A DNA stretch of 64,000 nucleotides from SAR202 cluster bacterium bin22 (GCA_002238505.1 MPMM01000001.1:372001-436000); one strand, 5' to 3'. Counted from the first letter of the stretch, positions 36,900 to 46,360 are shown. Translations and numbers: made by a program. Notes: generated from the letters alone by a model not told the origin.

Positions 36900-38138
36900 A
36901 TGCTCAACGACTTTTGGCTGTTCGCCAGTGCGGTCCTGCTCTTTGTTGGCCTGATCGCCAGCCAGGGCCTGCTTTTGATTGTAGGGTCCCTGGTTTTGAT
37001 AGTATGGGTGCTTGCCAAGTTCTGGGACCGCCTTGCTTTCAAAAGAGTGAGCCATGGCAGGGCCCTGGGCCGTGAACGGGCCTTTGTCGGCGACTCGGTG
37101 GAATACTCAGTTACCTTGGTCAACGATAAAGTGGTTCCGCTCATCTGGGTAGATATTCACGACAATTTCCCCCCCGAACTTGACCTGCCCGGCGCCACAG
37201 TCCGGGGCACCGGCATTGAAATTGACCGGGAGCATCGCATCACCACGTCCCTTCTGCCTTATCAACAGGTAACCTGGAAATATAACCTGCGCTGCCTGGC
37301 GCGTGGTTACCACAGAATCGGGCCGGTCCGGCTGCGTAGTGGCGATATTTTCGGCTTCACTGCGGCGGAAAACCGATTCGCGGGTGTGGATCACATCCTG
37401 GTTTATCCCAGGATCATAGACCTGAAAGAGCTCATCATGCCCTCGGAACATCCATTGGGAGATGTGGGGAACCGAAGGCCCCTGTACCAGGACCCCAGCC
37501 GGTTTTTCGGGTTACGGGACTACCAGCCCCAGGACCCAATGAAGCACATTGACTGGAAAGCCACCGCCAAGCGTTCCCACCTGCAAAGCAAGGTATTCGA
37601 GCCGGTGGTCTCCCTTAACGTGCTGATAGCTTTGAATGCTACCACCAGCGAATTTGCCTGGCAGGGCAGCAACCGCCGTCTGTTTGAGCGTGCCGTTACG
37701 GTTGCCGCTTCGGTGGCTAACCATTGCGCTGAATCGAGGTATGAGTTTGGGTTGATCAGCAATGGGGTCGCGGTTTATTCGGGCAAGTGGCTCAGCGTTC
37801 CTTTTGGTAGTTCCTCCCTGCAATTGGGGCTGATTCTTGAGTCCCTGGCCATGGCCGGGCCATACTCGGTCATTTCCCTGAGCGACGTTCTGCAGCAGGA
37901 AAGGTCGTCTTTGCCGCCCGGAGCCACAATTGTGGTCATTACATCCGTAGTAACCAGGGCGCTGGCCAACGAAGTCACAGACCTGCAGACCAGGGGATAC
38001 AAGGTAGTGGTTCTCTTCTCCGGGGACGGCGGGCCGCAAATACGGCTCAATAACGTAACTGTCATCTCCCTGGGACGAGCCCTGGAAGCCTTGGAAGTAG
38101 AGATGGAAGAAGAGGATGAACCAGTTCTGGCGAGCTAG
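36900..38138 (+). CDS. DUF58 domain membrane protein
   Basis: 412 aa. Two hydrophobic helices at the N-terminus (about residues 5-40) anchor it. The DUF58 core follows at about 195-225 with GNRRPLYQDPSRFFGLRDY and then MKHIDWKATAKRS, the classic R-x-Y ... IDW signature. DUF58 proteins partner MoxR ATPases, but their biochemical role is not settled. AAGGAGA lies immediately upstream of the ATG, 31 bp after moxR. Its 3' end overlaps the next gene by 23 bp. Confidence 0.92.
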   Translation: MLNDFWLFASAVLLFVGLIASQGLLLIVGSLVLIVWVLAKFWDRLAFKRVSHGRALGRERAFVGDSVEYSVTLVNDKVVPLIWVDIHDNFPPELDLPGATVRGTGIEIDREHRITTSLLPYQQVTWKYNLRCLARGYHRIGPVRLRSGDIFGFTAAENRFAGVDHILVYPRIIDLKELIMPSEHPLGDVGNRRPLYQDPSRFFGLRDYQPQDPMKHIDWKATAKRSHLQSKVFEPVVSLNVLIALNATTSEFAWQGSNRRLFERAVTVAASVANHCAESRYEFGLISNGVAVYSGKWLSVPFGSSSLQLGLILESLAMAGPYSVISLSDVLQQERSSLPPGATIVVITSVVTRALANEVTDLQTRGYKVVVLFSGDGGPQIRLNNVTVISLGRALEALEVEMEEEDEPVLAS

Positions 38139-39552
38139 CGCTGTCACCGGGACAGCCCTTTATCTCGAGGCAGCCGGGGCGTACCTGGCGATGTCAGTGC
38201 TGACCGTGCTGTCTAACTCCGCCGGAGCCAGGCTTCCCTTCTGGCTGGTGCTGCTTGCCCTGGCCTGGTCATTTGTCCTTTCCCTTTACGTGCAGACCGT
38301 AAAATTCTCGCTGAACCTTCGTGGCGTAATTGGGCTTTTCGTAAGCGTCTTGTCTCTTCTGGTTCTGGTGAACCTGAATTCAGGATTGGGTTTCTTCCCC
38401 ATTGGCAGGGTCCTTTTTGGTGACCTTCAGACTGCTTTTGCCCTCGCCCTTTCATTTGTATTTCTGGTGGCGCTGTGGTGGCGGGGCACCAGCCTGGCCC
38501 ACGACGAGGTCAGCCTGGACACGGTAAGGACCGCTTTCCAGTGGGGACTGGCAGTGCTGATTGCCGCCGTTGTAATCGACAGTCTGGTATCAGCCAGGAT
38601 CGTAGGCGGATTCATGGTCCTGGGTTTCTTTGCGGTGGGTTTGTTTGGCCTTTCCCTGGCCCGCTTTTCCACGGAGTCGGCAGATCTTCAGGTAATGTCA
38701 AAGGAATGGCTGATACCAATTGGTGTCGCCGTAGGGTCGGTGCTATTGCTGGCCTTGTTGATTTCAGGCCTGGGAGTGGGGGGGTTGGATGATGTTACCC
38801 GGGCCGCTCTCAGGGTGATTGGCCGTATAAGCGAATGGATACTGAGGCCCATCTTGCTTGGCCTTGGCTATATCGCCGAAGTGCTGGTAATTTTCGGGAA
38901 GTGGCTGACCACTATCATGGGCGGCGGAGATTTGAGCGGACTGAACGAAGCCCAGGAGCACCTGCGGAGGTTCCATGAGGAACTGGACGAGGTGGAGGGC
39001 TCTGGATTGCCTGGCTGGGTTTATACCCTTATGAAGACCGTTGCGTTCCTGGTAACCATGCTTATTGCGGGCTTCGTGCTGTTCCGGGTTTTTCGATTCC
39101 GCCGCCTGTTCAAGCTGTCGGGAGATGTGGAGGAAGTACGCGAATCCCTGTTCACCTGGGGCAAGGCTAACGCGGACCTGGGATCTCTGGTGGAAGGCTG
39201 GTGGAATGACCTGGTCAGGCGGGCTACTTCTGACGACAAGCCAGAGCCCGAACCTGAAGATCCTCGGGAGGTGTACCACCGATTTCTTACCATTTCGGAC
39301 AACATGGGCCATCCCAAGGGAGAGGGGCAGACCCCCCGGGAACACCAGGGCGAAGTGAGCGAAGAGTTGCCTCCACAGCCCGTGGACCGGATAGTTGGGG
39401 GATTTCACTCATCGCACTACGGCAACCATCCTGCCGGCAGTGGTGAAATGCAGATATTGCTGCGGGATCTGTCGGACCTGCGCCAGCGTGAGGCCCAGTG
39501 GAAGGAAGAGGAGAGACTCAAAGAGAAGGAAGAGGACAAATCTGAAGGGTGA
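38116..39552 (+). CDS. Polytopic membrane protein with C-terminal DUF4129
   Basis: 478 aa. About eight membrane segments fill residues 10-330, followed by a cytoplasmic or exposed region with the DUF4129 pattern (YHRFLTISDNMGHPKGEGQTPREHQ at about 385-409 in overlapping pieces; HYGNH later) and a highly charged lysine/glutamate tail. In many bacteria this domain is fused to a transglutaminase (TgpA-like). I see no transglutaminase Cys-His-Asp pattern here, so only the membrane scaffold and DUF4129 remain. The ATG lies inside the end of the DUF58 gene. Confidence 0.82.
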   Translation: MNQFWRASAVTGTALYLEAAGAYLAMSVLTVLSNSAGARLPFWLVLLALAWSFVLSLYVQTVKFSLNLRGVIGLFVSVLSLLVLVNLNSGLGFFPIGRVLFGDLQTAFALALSFVFLVALWWRGTSLAHDEVSLDTVRTAFQWGLAVLIAAVVIDSLVSARIVGGFMVLGFFAVGLFGLSLARFSTESADLQVMSKEWLIPIGVAVGSVLLLALLISGLGVGGLDDVTRAALRVIGRISEWILRPILLGLGYIAEVLVIFGKWLTTIMGGGDLSGLNEAQEHLRRFHEELDEVEGSGLPGWVYTLMKTVAFLVTMLIAGFVLFRVFRFRRLFKLSGDVEEVRESLFTWGKANADLGSLVEGWWNDLVRRATSDDKPEPEPEDPREVYHRFLTISDNMGHPKGEGQTPREHQGEVSEELPPQPVDRIVGGFHSSHYGNHPAGSGEMQILLRDLSDLRQREAQWKEEERLKEKEEDKSEG

Positions 39553-39600
39553 GCACCTCACCCTCAGACAGGAAGGCTACATCCCCTGGTTCCTAACCTG

Positions 39601-40503
39601 TTAACGAAACTGTGGGATGGTCTCGCTGGCCAGGGATTCCATTAGCTCCCCAATCCGGTTTACGTCCCCGGTATTCAGCGCCAAGACCAGGTGTTCAACG
39701 CCGGCATCCTGGTAGGCTGCAATGGATAGAGCAGTCTGCTCCAGGTCATGTCCCGGAATCCGGGATCGGCTGGCTGCCCGTTCGCTGGAAGGGCCCGGAG
39801 TAGCTTCCACCTCAACCCGAGCCGACCAGGTCATGCCGTCAGGGTCTCGGCCTGCGGTCTGGGCTAATTCGCTGATTTCGGCTTTCCTGGTGGCGTACTC
39901 TTCAGGAGATACCCCCGACGGGTGCCAACCGTCCCCCATCCTGGCTGCTCGCCGAATGGCGCCGGGGCTGGCTCCACCTACCCAGATGGGGATATGGGGT
40001 TGCTGGACGGGTTTTGGGGAAAAGCGAAGGTCATCAAAATTCCATCGCCGACTGTGGTAACTGGGGGCTGGATTTGACCATAGTTCTCGCATAACCCGGA
40101 TGCATTCATTGGTGAGGGATGCCCGGTCGGACATCGGAATGCCCAGAGCCTCGAACTCTTCCGTCATGGCTCCCACCCCAATGCCGAGTGTCACCCGGCC
40201 GCCTGACATCTGGTCCAGAGTGGCGGTATATTTGGCCAGTTCAATAGGGTTGTGATAGGGCAGCACCAATACTGAAGTGCCCAGCAGCACTCGGCTGGTG
40301 GTGGCGGAAAGGTAGGAAAGAGTGGCAAGAGGATGGTAATAGGGTTTGTCGTCCAGCCGTTCTCGGATATACCCATTGTTGAAAAGGTGGTCCATCACCC
40401 AAACGGAATCGTAACCGAGTTCCTCGGCCAGGGGGCCAAAGGCCAGGGCTTCGTTGACGTTCTCGATTCCCCAATTGTTGGGGACGGTCACCCCAAACTG
40501 CAT
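39601..40503 (-). CDS. LLM class F420/flavin-dependent oxidoreductase (second paralogue)
   Basis: 300 aa. Family stretches include GYDSVWVMDHLF near residue 30, TATLDQMSGGRVTLGIGVG, HIPIWVGGASPGAIRRAARMGDGW and a C-terminal AGVEHLVLAL. It is the last gene of the long minus-strand run, 18 bp after ribH; a flavin-synthesis gene directly upstream fits a flavin- or F420-using product, though this is inference. An excellent GGGAGG lies 6-7 nt before the ATG. The substrate is unknown. Confidence 0.88.
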   Translation of the reverse strand: MQFGVTVPNNWGIENVNEALAFGPLAEELGYDSVWVMDHLFNNGYIRERLDDKPYYHPLATLSYLSATTSRVLLGTSVLVLPYHNPIELAKYTATLDQMSGGRVTLGIGVGAMTEEFEALGIPMSDRASLTNECIRVMRELWSNPAPSYHSRRWNFDDLRFSPKPVQQPHIPIWVGGASPGAIRRAARMGDGWHPSGVSPEEYATRKAEISELAQTAGRDPDGMTWSARVEVEATPGPSSERAASRSRIPGHDLEQTALSIAAYQDAGVEHLVLALNTGDVNRIGELMESLASETIPQFR

Positions 40504-40521
40504 TGGATACCTCCCTGGGAA

Positions 40522-40980
40522 CTACCCAGTCTTTATTGACTGTATGAGCCGCGCAGTCTCTACCGCGGCCACAGCGGCATTACTGCCAATGTTGCCTGAC
40601 TTTCCGCCAGAACGGTTTATGGCCTGATCCATATCATTGGCAGTCAAAACTCCAAAGATGGTAGGGACTCCGGTTTCCAGTCCCACCGACGCTATACCGC
40701 TCGAGGACTGGCCGGCTACCATGTCGTAGTGGTCCGTTTCGCCACGGATTACCGCGCCAAGGCAGATTACGGAGTCGTATCTCCCAGACTGGGCCAGCGT
40801 CTTGGCTACCACCGGCAATTCAAACGAGCCCGGCACCCAGGCCACGCCAATGTCTTCGTCGCGAACTCCAAAACGGGTAAGAGTTTCCACGGCGCCATTG
40901 AGCAACTGACGGGTAACAAACTCGTTGAACCGGGCCACCACCACGGCAACCCTCAAGCCCTGTCCATCCATGTCTCCCAC
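40522..40980 (-). CDS. ribH: 6,7-dimethyl-8-ribityllumazine synthase
   Basis: Penultimate step of riboflavin synthesis. Nearly all invariant blocks are present: [36 protein letters not shown] and [12 protein letters not shown], with GNIGSNAA at the C-terminal side. The open frame runs back to 41091, but the homologous part starts here. The GTG at 40980 has AGGA just upstream, giving 152 aa, the usual size. It lies between a disulfide oxidoreductase gene and an LLM oxidoreductase gene. No other rib gene is in the window. Confidence 0.95.
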   Translation of the reverse strand: MGDMDGQGLRVAVVVARFNEFVTRQLLNGAVETLTRFGVRDEDIGVAWVPGSFELPVVAKTLAQSGRYDSVICLGAVIRGETDHYDMVAGQSSSGIASVGLETGVPTIFGVLTANDMDQAINRSGGKSGNIGSNAAVAAVETARLIQSIKTG

Positions 40981-41029
40981 TATTTCCTGGGGCACTGCAT
41001 CCTCTCCAAGTTGGTAGTCTGGTAACGGT

Positions 41030-41740
41030 TTATCTGGCGCTGGACATCCCCTGGTCGGATGGGTTACCGCCTGCTGCAAGAATCTGTTCAATCAGCTTTT
41101 CTTCGGAAACCCGCCCGGCCGATCGATGTAAATCGTTGATCAGGACCATGGGCAAGCCATTGACACCCAGAGTGCGCGCCAGGGAAGGGAAGTCTCGAAT
41201 CTGCACGGCTTCCACCGAGAGTTTGTCACTCTCGCAGGCCATTGCGAAAGCGGTGAATGCTGTCTCTGCGCCGCTCTGTTCTTCCGGACTGACGATCACC
41301 TGCATATGAACGGGACTAGTCAAATTCCGCAGCTTGCGTCGAGTGTCATTTCGCAGCGGGCTAACCCCTCGAGACATAAATCGGATGGTCTCCACAATTG
41401 CCGCCATCTGGTATCCAAGGGGCGCCCCGTAAAACTTTATTCGAGCCGGTTTGTCTTCCCCCAAAATGAGAGCCGGAATTCGGGTAATGCCCATTTCCCC
41501 CGCAAGGACTGATTCTCCAAAGAAGTCGTGCACATTCAGAGTAATTTTCGGAGATGCGTCCGAAACCTCTTCGACTAACTGCCGGGTCTGTTCGCAGGTA
41601 GGACAGTCTCTGCCTGGAATTGCAATCGGAGACGGCTCCCGGGTAAACAGGCGAATCGCTACCGGCGCCTTCAAATCCTTGCGGAAGGTGCGCCTTAACT
41701 GGTTTCGCTGCTGCGCTGAAATCGCTGCCGGCTGTGTCAA
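41030..41740 (-). CDS. Glutaredoxin-like protein disulfide oxidoreductase (tandem thioredoxin folds)
   Basis: 236 aa, two thioredoxin-like domains in tandem as in the PDO/TIGR02187-type proteins. The first domain has a CPTC redox centre (C46, C49). The second domain still has the fold (ITRIPALI-like cis-proline in domain 1; [13 protein letters not shown] in domain 2), but its CxxC position reads MACESD with a single cysteine, so only one redox site is likely. The start is a TTG with no good Shine-Dalgarno sequence, so the true N-terminus is uncertain. Confidence 0.78.
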   Translation of the reverse strand: MTQPAAISAQQRNQLRRTFRKDLKAPVAIRLFTREPSPIAIPGRDCPTCEQTRQLVEEVSDASPKITLNVHDFFGESVLAGEMGITRIPALILGEDKPARIKFYGAPLGYQMAAIVETIRFMSRGVSPLRNDTRRKLRNLTSPVHMQVIVSPEEQSGAETAFTAFAMACESDKLSVEAVQIRDFPSLARTLGVNGLPMVLINDLHRSAGRVSEEKLIEQILAAGGNPSDQGMSSAR

Positions 41741-41872
41741 GTCTGCGGCTCCATTAAACCTGGGAAAAGCGATACCGGGTTCAATTCACACCCTTGCCTG
41801 GCCCGGAGCAAAGCAGCGTCACTGGGTGGCTTCGCCGGGCAGGTCAGCCCAGTTTACACGTCTGCCAAATCG

Positions 41873-42502
41873 TTAGCCACCTTTTTCCAGCAGTTCCTTT
41901 ATCGTGAAAAGCCGTTGGAAAAGGGTGATGCAGGACACGATAGCAATGCCCAGCAGTATCCATGGTATTAAGGGAAATCCGATGAGACCGTCCGCCACCA
42001 GCCCGCACCCCAGAATTATGACCCGCTCGGTTCGGGTCATCAAACCGTCCCTGGTGAATGCCCCCAGACCCTCACCCCGTGCCCGAAGGTAGCTGACGCC
42101 CTGAGAAAAAACAAGGGCCAGCAGGAGAATTACTACGTAGAGCAGGGTAGTGCCTTCATTGTAGCCGGCTGTAAGAAAGTAAAAGCCCATTCCAACAAAG
42201 AGGGCGGCTTCACCCAGGCGGTCAAACACTGAATCCATCAAGGCGCCGAAGGGGCTTGCCTTGCCGGACATGCGGGCCAGAGCCCCGTCGAACATATCCA
42301 GTCCTCCGCCGGCCAGGAACACCAACCCGCCAGCAAGTAGCCAGCCGTTTCCTACCAGGATGGCAGAAAGGACACAAACGGCAAATCCGATAATTGTAAT
42401 CGCGTTGGGCGTGAGGCCTATGGCCCCAAGCGCCCTGGCGCCCGGCGTTTCAATGTACCCGGACAGGGCGGACCTGATTTCTTCTCTACCCGGTATGGCC
42501 AT
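41873..42502 (-). CDS. CDP-alcohol phosphatidyltransferase (phosphatidylinositol-phosphate synthase-like)
   Basis: 209 aa from this start, about six membrane helices. The catalytic signature D-G-x2-A-R-x8-G-x3-D-x3-D is complete (D69, D72, G73, R77, G86, D90, D94). The enzyme class transfers a phosphatidyl group from CDP-diacylglycerol to an alcohol such as inositol phosphate or glycerol phosphate. The ATG at 42502 follows GGAG by 4 nt and overlaps the end of the PimA-like glycosyltransferase gene. That neighbour suggests the alcohol is inositol-phosphate-like, giving a PI/PIM-type lipid; this is inference. Confidence 0.87.
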   Translation of the reverse strand: MAIPGREEIRSALSGYIETPGARALGAIGLTPNAITIIGFAVCVLSAILVGNGWLLAGGLVFLAGGGLDMFDGALARMSGKASPFGALMDSVFDRLGEAALFVGMGFYFLTAGYNEGTTLLYVVILLLALVFSQGVSYLRARGEGLGAFTRDGLMTRTERVIILGCGLVADGLIGFPLIPWILLGIAIVSCITLFQRLFTIKELLEKGG

Positions 42503-43616
42503 TATTCTCCGAGATGCAATCGAGGTAGTAATTCTCCACCTGGCGGGCGACTGCCTGCCAGCGGTACTGTTCAACCATCCGGCGGCCTGTGTCTCCCAAC
42601 TGCCGGGCATACTCAGGATTGTTGATCAGGGTTGCAAGGGTATCAGCCAGGGCCTGGGGGTCCTTCCTGGGGAAAAGCATCCCTTGTTCTCCTTCCTTGA
42701 CAATGCCCATATATCCCTCAATTGCCGAGGCAACTATAGGTTTGCCGCAGGCCATAGCCTCCAGCAGAACAATGCCAAAGCTCTCCTGGCCGGTAGCCGG
42801 TGAACAAAATATGTCCGCTGAAGCGTAGTACCTGGGAAGGTCCAGGTAGGTAACCCCGCCCACAATTTCCACATCACCAGGGTTGCGGGCGCTCACAATG
42901 CTTTGAGAGTCCCGGTCCAGGTCGCCGGGTCCGACGATTATGAGCCTCGTATTGGGATGCTCCCATTTCAGGCGGCAATAGGCCTCAAGGAGATACTTCA
43001 GGCCCTTTCTCTTTTCTTTTCTGCCGACAAACAGGATATTGGTTTTTCCGTCCTGGTACTGAGGCCAGGGATTGGCGTTGCCGGCAAAGTGGTCCACGTC
43101 TATGCCGTTGGGGATTATGCGATAGTCCATGGGGAAGAAATTATTGACGTACTTGCGTGCCGCCGGAGAAACGGCTATACCACCGTGCAGACGGCTATGC
43201 CACCGCCTGATGAGTGGTTGACTGAAGCGATAAAGATGCTGGCGGCTGTAATAAGCATGAAAAGTCCCGACGTTTACAGTATTGGAGCATTCCAGGAAGC
43301 ACAGGGGCAGTATCGGGGCCAGGGGTTCGTGCAGGTGGATCAAGTCGAAGCGCTCTTCCTGCAGGAATTCCCGGACTCGCGGGTACAACCACCACGACAA
43401 GGAGACCCGGGCGATGGAGCCGCCGCTGGGGACAGGAACCGATCTTCCCAAAGGTACAAAGGACTCAGCCTCAAAGCACTGCCGGGAGGGGGAATGCGGC
43501 GCAATAACCTTTACCTGGTGTCCGCACTGCGTCAGTTCCTGCGCCAGTTGGGACACGTGGGCAGTTACGCCACCCGGCCAGGTGAAATCGTAGGGGGAGA
43601 CCATCGCAATTTTCAC
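42486..43616 (-). CDS. GT4 glycosyltransferase, PimA-like
   Basis: 376 aa, GT-B fold. The N-terminus has VSPYDFTWPGGVTAHVSQLA (glycine-rich acceptor/donor loop), and the C-terminal half has the retaining GT4 E-x7-E motif ESFGIVLLEAMACGKPIVAS. The whole pattern is closest to phosphatidylinositol mannosyltransferase PimA and related enzymes that act on membrane glycolipids with GDP- or UDP-sugar donors. The start is GTG. It overlaps the CDP-alcohol phosphatidyltransferase gene by 17 bp, as in actinobacterial PIM loci where both enzymes work in sequence. Confidence 0.88.
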   Translation of the reverse strand: MKIAMVSPYDFTWPGGVTAHVSQLAQELTQCGHQVKVIAPHSPSRQCFEAESFVPLGRSVPVPSGGSIARVSLSWWLYPRVREFLQEERFDLIHLHEPLAPILPLCFLECSNTVNVGTFHAYYSRQHLYRFSQPLIRRWHSRLHGGIAVSPAARKYVNNFFPMDYRIIPNGIDVDHFAGNANPWPQYQDGKTNILFVGRKEKRKGLKYLLEAYCRLKWEHPNTRLIIVGPGDLDRDSQSIVSARNPGDVEIVGGVTYLDLPRYYASADIFCSPATGQESFGIVLLEAMACGKPIVASAIEGYMGIVKEGEQGMLFPRKDPQALADTLATLINNPEYARQLGDTGRRMVEQYRWQAVARQVENYYLDCISENNGHTG

Positions 43617-43660
43617 GACAGCGTGACTTCCTCCTCCGGCGGTGCCGGTGAACCGTGCAG

Positions 43661-44344
43661 TCAGAAGAACCGGAAAATTCCGGTCTGGTCGTCGTGGCGG
43701 AACCTGCCACCCAGCAATTCCGGGGTGATGCCCCTCTCCAGCCGATCGTTGATAGCCTGTTTGACGGTGGCTGAAGCGGCCTCCGGATTATCTGAATTTC
43801 GGACGAAATCAGCCAATTCGGCGGGATTAATATTGTCAGTTACACCGTCCGAAGCAGTGACCAGCCGATCCCCTGGCTCCAGGTGGATTTCTGTCCGGTG
43901 CAGGTTCAGGTCCGAGCCTGCGCCTATGGCTTTTGCCGTACCCATTCGCAGAATTCCGCCTATTCGACCCGAAAGCTGCTGGTGCTCTTCTCCACGGATG
44001 TGAAAGACGGGACTGTCGCCGGCGCTGATGATGTACAGCGGGCCCCCCAGGTACAGGGCCACGGATACGGTGGTCAGCAGAAAACGGCCTCCACCCACTT
44101 GAAAAAAATCCCCATTTTGCTCTTCGAGTATGGCAATAACGTCTTCGGGTGAATTGATGGAGGCCGCTTCCAGAGCTCCCCCTACGGAGCTGCTGGCCTC
44201 TTCTCCCCCATGACCGGTTACGCCGTCCATAACCGCATCGAGAAAGTTACCGTCACCCATGTCCCGGATGAGGAAAGAATCTTCCCCATGGGTAGAATTA
44301 TCGAACAAGGTTGCTACAACACTGGTAAGGCTGCCGCTGGTCAT
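43661..44344 (-). CDS. PP2C family serine/threonine protein phosphatase
   Basis: 227 aa. PP2C motifs are VMDGVTGHGG (D40-G41 bind metal), then GDSPVFHI, then TASDGVTDN and the C-terminal DDQT. The metal aspartates are conserved, so it should be active and soluble. GGAGG is 3 nt before the ATG. It lies 48 bp after a kinase-like gene and 44 bp before the PimA-like gene, so it may reverse phosphorylation by the adjacent kinase-like protein. Confidence 0.88.
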   Translation of the reverse strand: MTSGSLTSVVATLFDNSTHGEDSFLIRDMGDGNFLDAVMDGVTGHGGEEASSSVGGALEAASINSPEDVIAILEEQNGDFFQVGGGRFLLTTVSVALYLGGPLYIISAGDSPVFHIRGEEHQQLSGRIGGILRMGTAKAIGAGSDLNLHRTEIHLEPGDRLVTASDGVTDNINPAELADFVRNSDNPEAASATVKQAINDRLERGITPELLGGRFRHDDQTGIFRFF

Positions 44345-44392
44345 TTTCCTCCCTCGTCAATTCAGTTTGTGCTTATGTTGCCAAAACCCTGT

Positions 44393-45433
44393 TTAGTTAA
44401 TGGCTAACCTGTCTACTTCCATTTCCGCTTCAAAAACATACTTGGTCCAATGGTCTTCACGCAACAATTCAAGAGCATCATTCCAGGCATTACGAGCCTG
44501 ATTAAGATCTGGCAACTCCAAATTTCTTTTCCGCAGGGACTCAAGGAGGGCTATGTAGTCGCTCCTGAAGTCGCCGAAACTGGTGTAGCCGCGTTCGCGA
44601 ACTTTTCCGATGACTGCCAGTCCGGTCTCCTTGCATTCTTCAGTGACGGAAGCTTCGTTGGAAAGGCCGCGGGCCATCTCGTCTAGTTCCTGCTCAAAGT
44701 TGACGACCGGCCGCAGATTGAAAGGGTCCCGATAGCCGGCAACGTCTGATGGCGGTGCTTGAAATGCGGTGTAGAACTTGAGCACTTCCAGAAAAAAGTC
44801 GTGGATGTCCTGGGGAGCCCGTCCCACCGACGTACGATCGTTTTCGCCGTCAAGCAGGGCTCCTGGGTCAATTATGCTGACCTGCCCGGCAGCGGGACTA
44901 TAGAAAATGTTCTGCGGCCCCAGATCCAGCAAGACGTAGCCCTCGTCGTAAAACTGTTCCTCAGCATCCAGCAACTGGCGTTGAATCGGAAAGGGATCAG
45001 CGCTTTCCACCAGGTGCAAGGGAAACAAACAGAAAAGGTTCTGCCCCAGACCGATGGGAACACGCAGGATTCTGGCCCTGGGGTCTCCCACCAGGGGTAT
45101 CCCTTGCGCCCTTTCTGAAATTGTTACCCGGTATTCGTGCCCAAGTTCATCGCCGTAAAAGTTGTCATGGTTGGCTGGCTCGGTATAGCCCAGCATGGGG
45201 CATACCTGCGGGATGGAATTGGCCAGTTCCTCGTGAAGCCTGATGGTCCTCTCCGTGCGCTGTTCCACAGAGACATGCATACGGCGGCTGATCATCTGTG
45301 GCACGGGCCGCTTGATGACAACTTCCTGTCCGGTATTCTTGTCGTAACCCGACCTGACCTCGTAGTCGGCGCCACTCCCCAGCAACCCGGTTATTTCGTA
45401 GCGATCCAATTGAACAGTTTCCATGGCGCTCAT
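44393..45433 (-). CDS. Atypical protein-kinase-like protein
   Basis: About 346 aa. A kinase-like N-lobe is visible: glycine-rich loop LLGSGADYEV (17-26) and the VIK lysine (K41). In the C-lobe the catalytic loop reads LLDLGPQN (D170, N175), keeping Asp and Asn but not the HRD histidine-arginine. The metal-binding DFG equivalent is IDPG (D189). The C-terminal 120 residues are helical with no recognised domain and no membrane segment. It pairs with the PP2C gene downstream. The start is uncertain: ATG 45433 is close to GAGGAA, and ATG 45424 or GTG 45463 are alternatives. Confidence 0.7.
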   Translation of the reverse strand: MSAMETVQLDRYEITGLLGSGADYEVRSGYDKNTGQEVVIKRPVPQMISRRMHVSVEQRTERTIRLHEELANSIPQVCPMLGYTEPANHDNFYGDELGHEYRVTISERAQGIPLVGDPRARILRVPIGLGQNLFCLFPLHLVESADPFPIQRQLLDAEEQFYDEGYVLLDLGPQNIFYSPAAGQVSIIDPGALLDGENDRTSVGRAPQDIHDFFLEVLKFYTAFQAPPSDVAGYRDPFNLRPVVNFEQELDEMARGLSNEASVTEECKETGLAVIGKVRERGYTSFGDFRSDYIALLESLRKRNLELPDLNQARNAWNDALELLREDHWTKYVFEAEMEVDRLAIN

Positions 45434-45475
45434 TTCCTCTCGCAAGCTAGAGTATAGCACCAATTCGTACCTGAT

Positions 45476-46342
45476 TTAATGACGTATGCCGGGTCTGCAA
45501 GTCAGGGAAACCCAATCTTCTCTAGGCCATACTTCGATGTCTGCGAATCCCGCTTGTAGCAAGGCAGCTTCGGTTTCTGCATGTTGTTCGTCAATTATCC
45601 CCGAAGCAACCAGAATACCTGTTGGCTTTAAGGTGGGCAGGATGTCGGGAGCCCTTTCCCGGATTCCTCTCGACGAAATGTTGGCGAGGACCAGATCGAA
45701 GGCCCCTTCGGGCGCCAGTCGGTGGGGCAAGGATCCCTGGTCCAACTGAACCTGGTCGGTTATGTGCGTGCGTCGAAAGTTCTGGCGAGAAGACTGGACC
45801 GCCTGTGGGTCTATATCCAGCGCCACTACCCGCCCCGCTCCCAGCTTTACGGCGGCTATTGAGAGAATTCCTGAACCGCAGCCCAGGTCCAGGATGGTCG
45901 AGCCTGCGGCAACCAGTTTTTCCATGGCTTCCAGGCAGGTGTAAGTAGTAGGGTGGTACCCGGTTCCGAAAGCCAGGCCCGGGTCTAGTTCCACCATTAT
46001 TTCCCCGTTTTCCGGTTCATAATCGATCCACGACGGCTTAATTACCAGTCGTTCACCAATTCTCAGGAGGGTGAAGTGTTCTTTCCAGGCGTTTTGCCAG
46101 TCGGCGTCGTTGTCCAGCGGAGTTACCGTGAGTTCCCCCAATGGCTCCAGCATGCTGGCGAGATTCACGCCCACCTCTATGTGGGAGTACCTTTGCCTGG
46201 CATCGCTCGGAAGGTAGGTGCGCAGCTTGATGTGCTCTGGCCCGTCGTCTTCCATGGAAAGACCGTACCCGTATCGATCAAAGAGATATGAGATTGGTTC
46301 TACGTACTCGAAGGGTACGCTAATGCTGACTTCCTGCCACAT
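45476..46342 (-). CDS. prmA: Ribosomal protein L11 methyltransferase
   Basis: 288 aa. The PrmA-specific block LDPGLAFGTGYHPTT precedes motif I LDLGCGSGILSIAA, with ALDIDPQAVQSS and DLVLANISSRGI (motif IV region, N-I in place of N-P-P) following. It trimethylates L11 in the cytoplasm. It lies directly downstream of dnaJ, an arrangement seen in many bacteria. There is a hairpin in the 123-bp gap. The ATG has no clear Shine-Dalgarno sequence. Confidence 0.93.
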   Translation of the reverse strand: MWQEVSISVPFEYVEPISYLFDRYGYGLSMEDDGPEHIKLRTYLPSDARQRYSHIEVGVNLASMLEPLGELTVTPLDNDADWQNAWKEHFTLLRIGERLVIKPSWIDYEPENGEIMVELDPGLAFGTGYHPTTYTCLEAMEKLVAAGSTILDLGCGSGILSIAAVKLGAGRVVALDIDPQAVQSSRQNFRRTHITDQVQLDQGSLPHRLAPEGAFDLVLANISSRGIRERAPDILPTLKPTGILVASGIIDEQHAETEAALLQAGFADIEVWPREDWVSLTCRPGIRH

Positions 46343-46360
46343 TGAAACGGTTTCTCCACC

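Noticed and set aside
42903-44003. 366-codon plus-strand open frame across the glycosyltransferase and PP2C genes
   Set aside because: It spans two well-supported minus-strand genes and has no recognisable domain.
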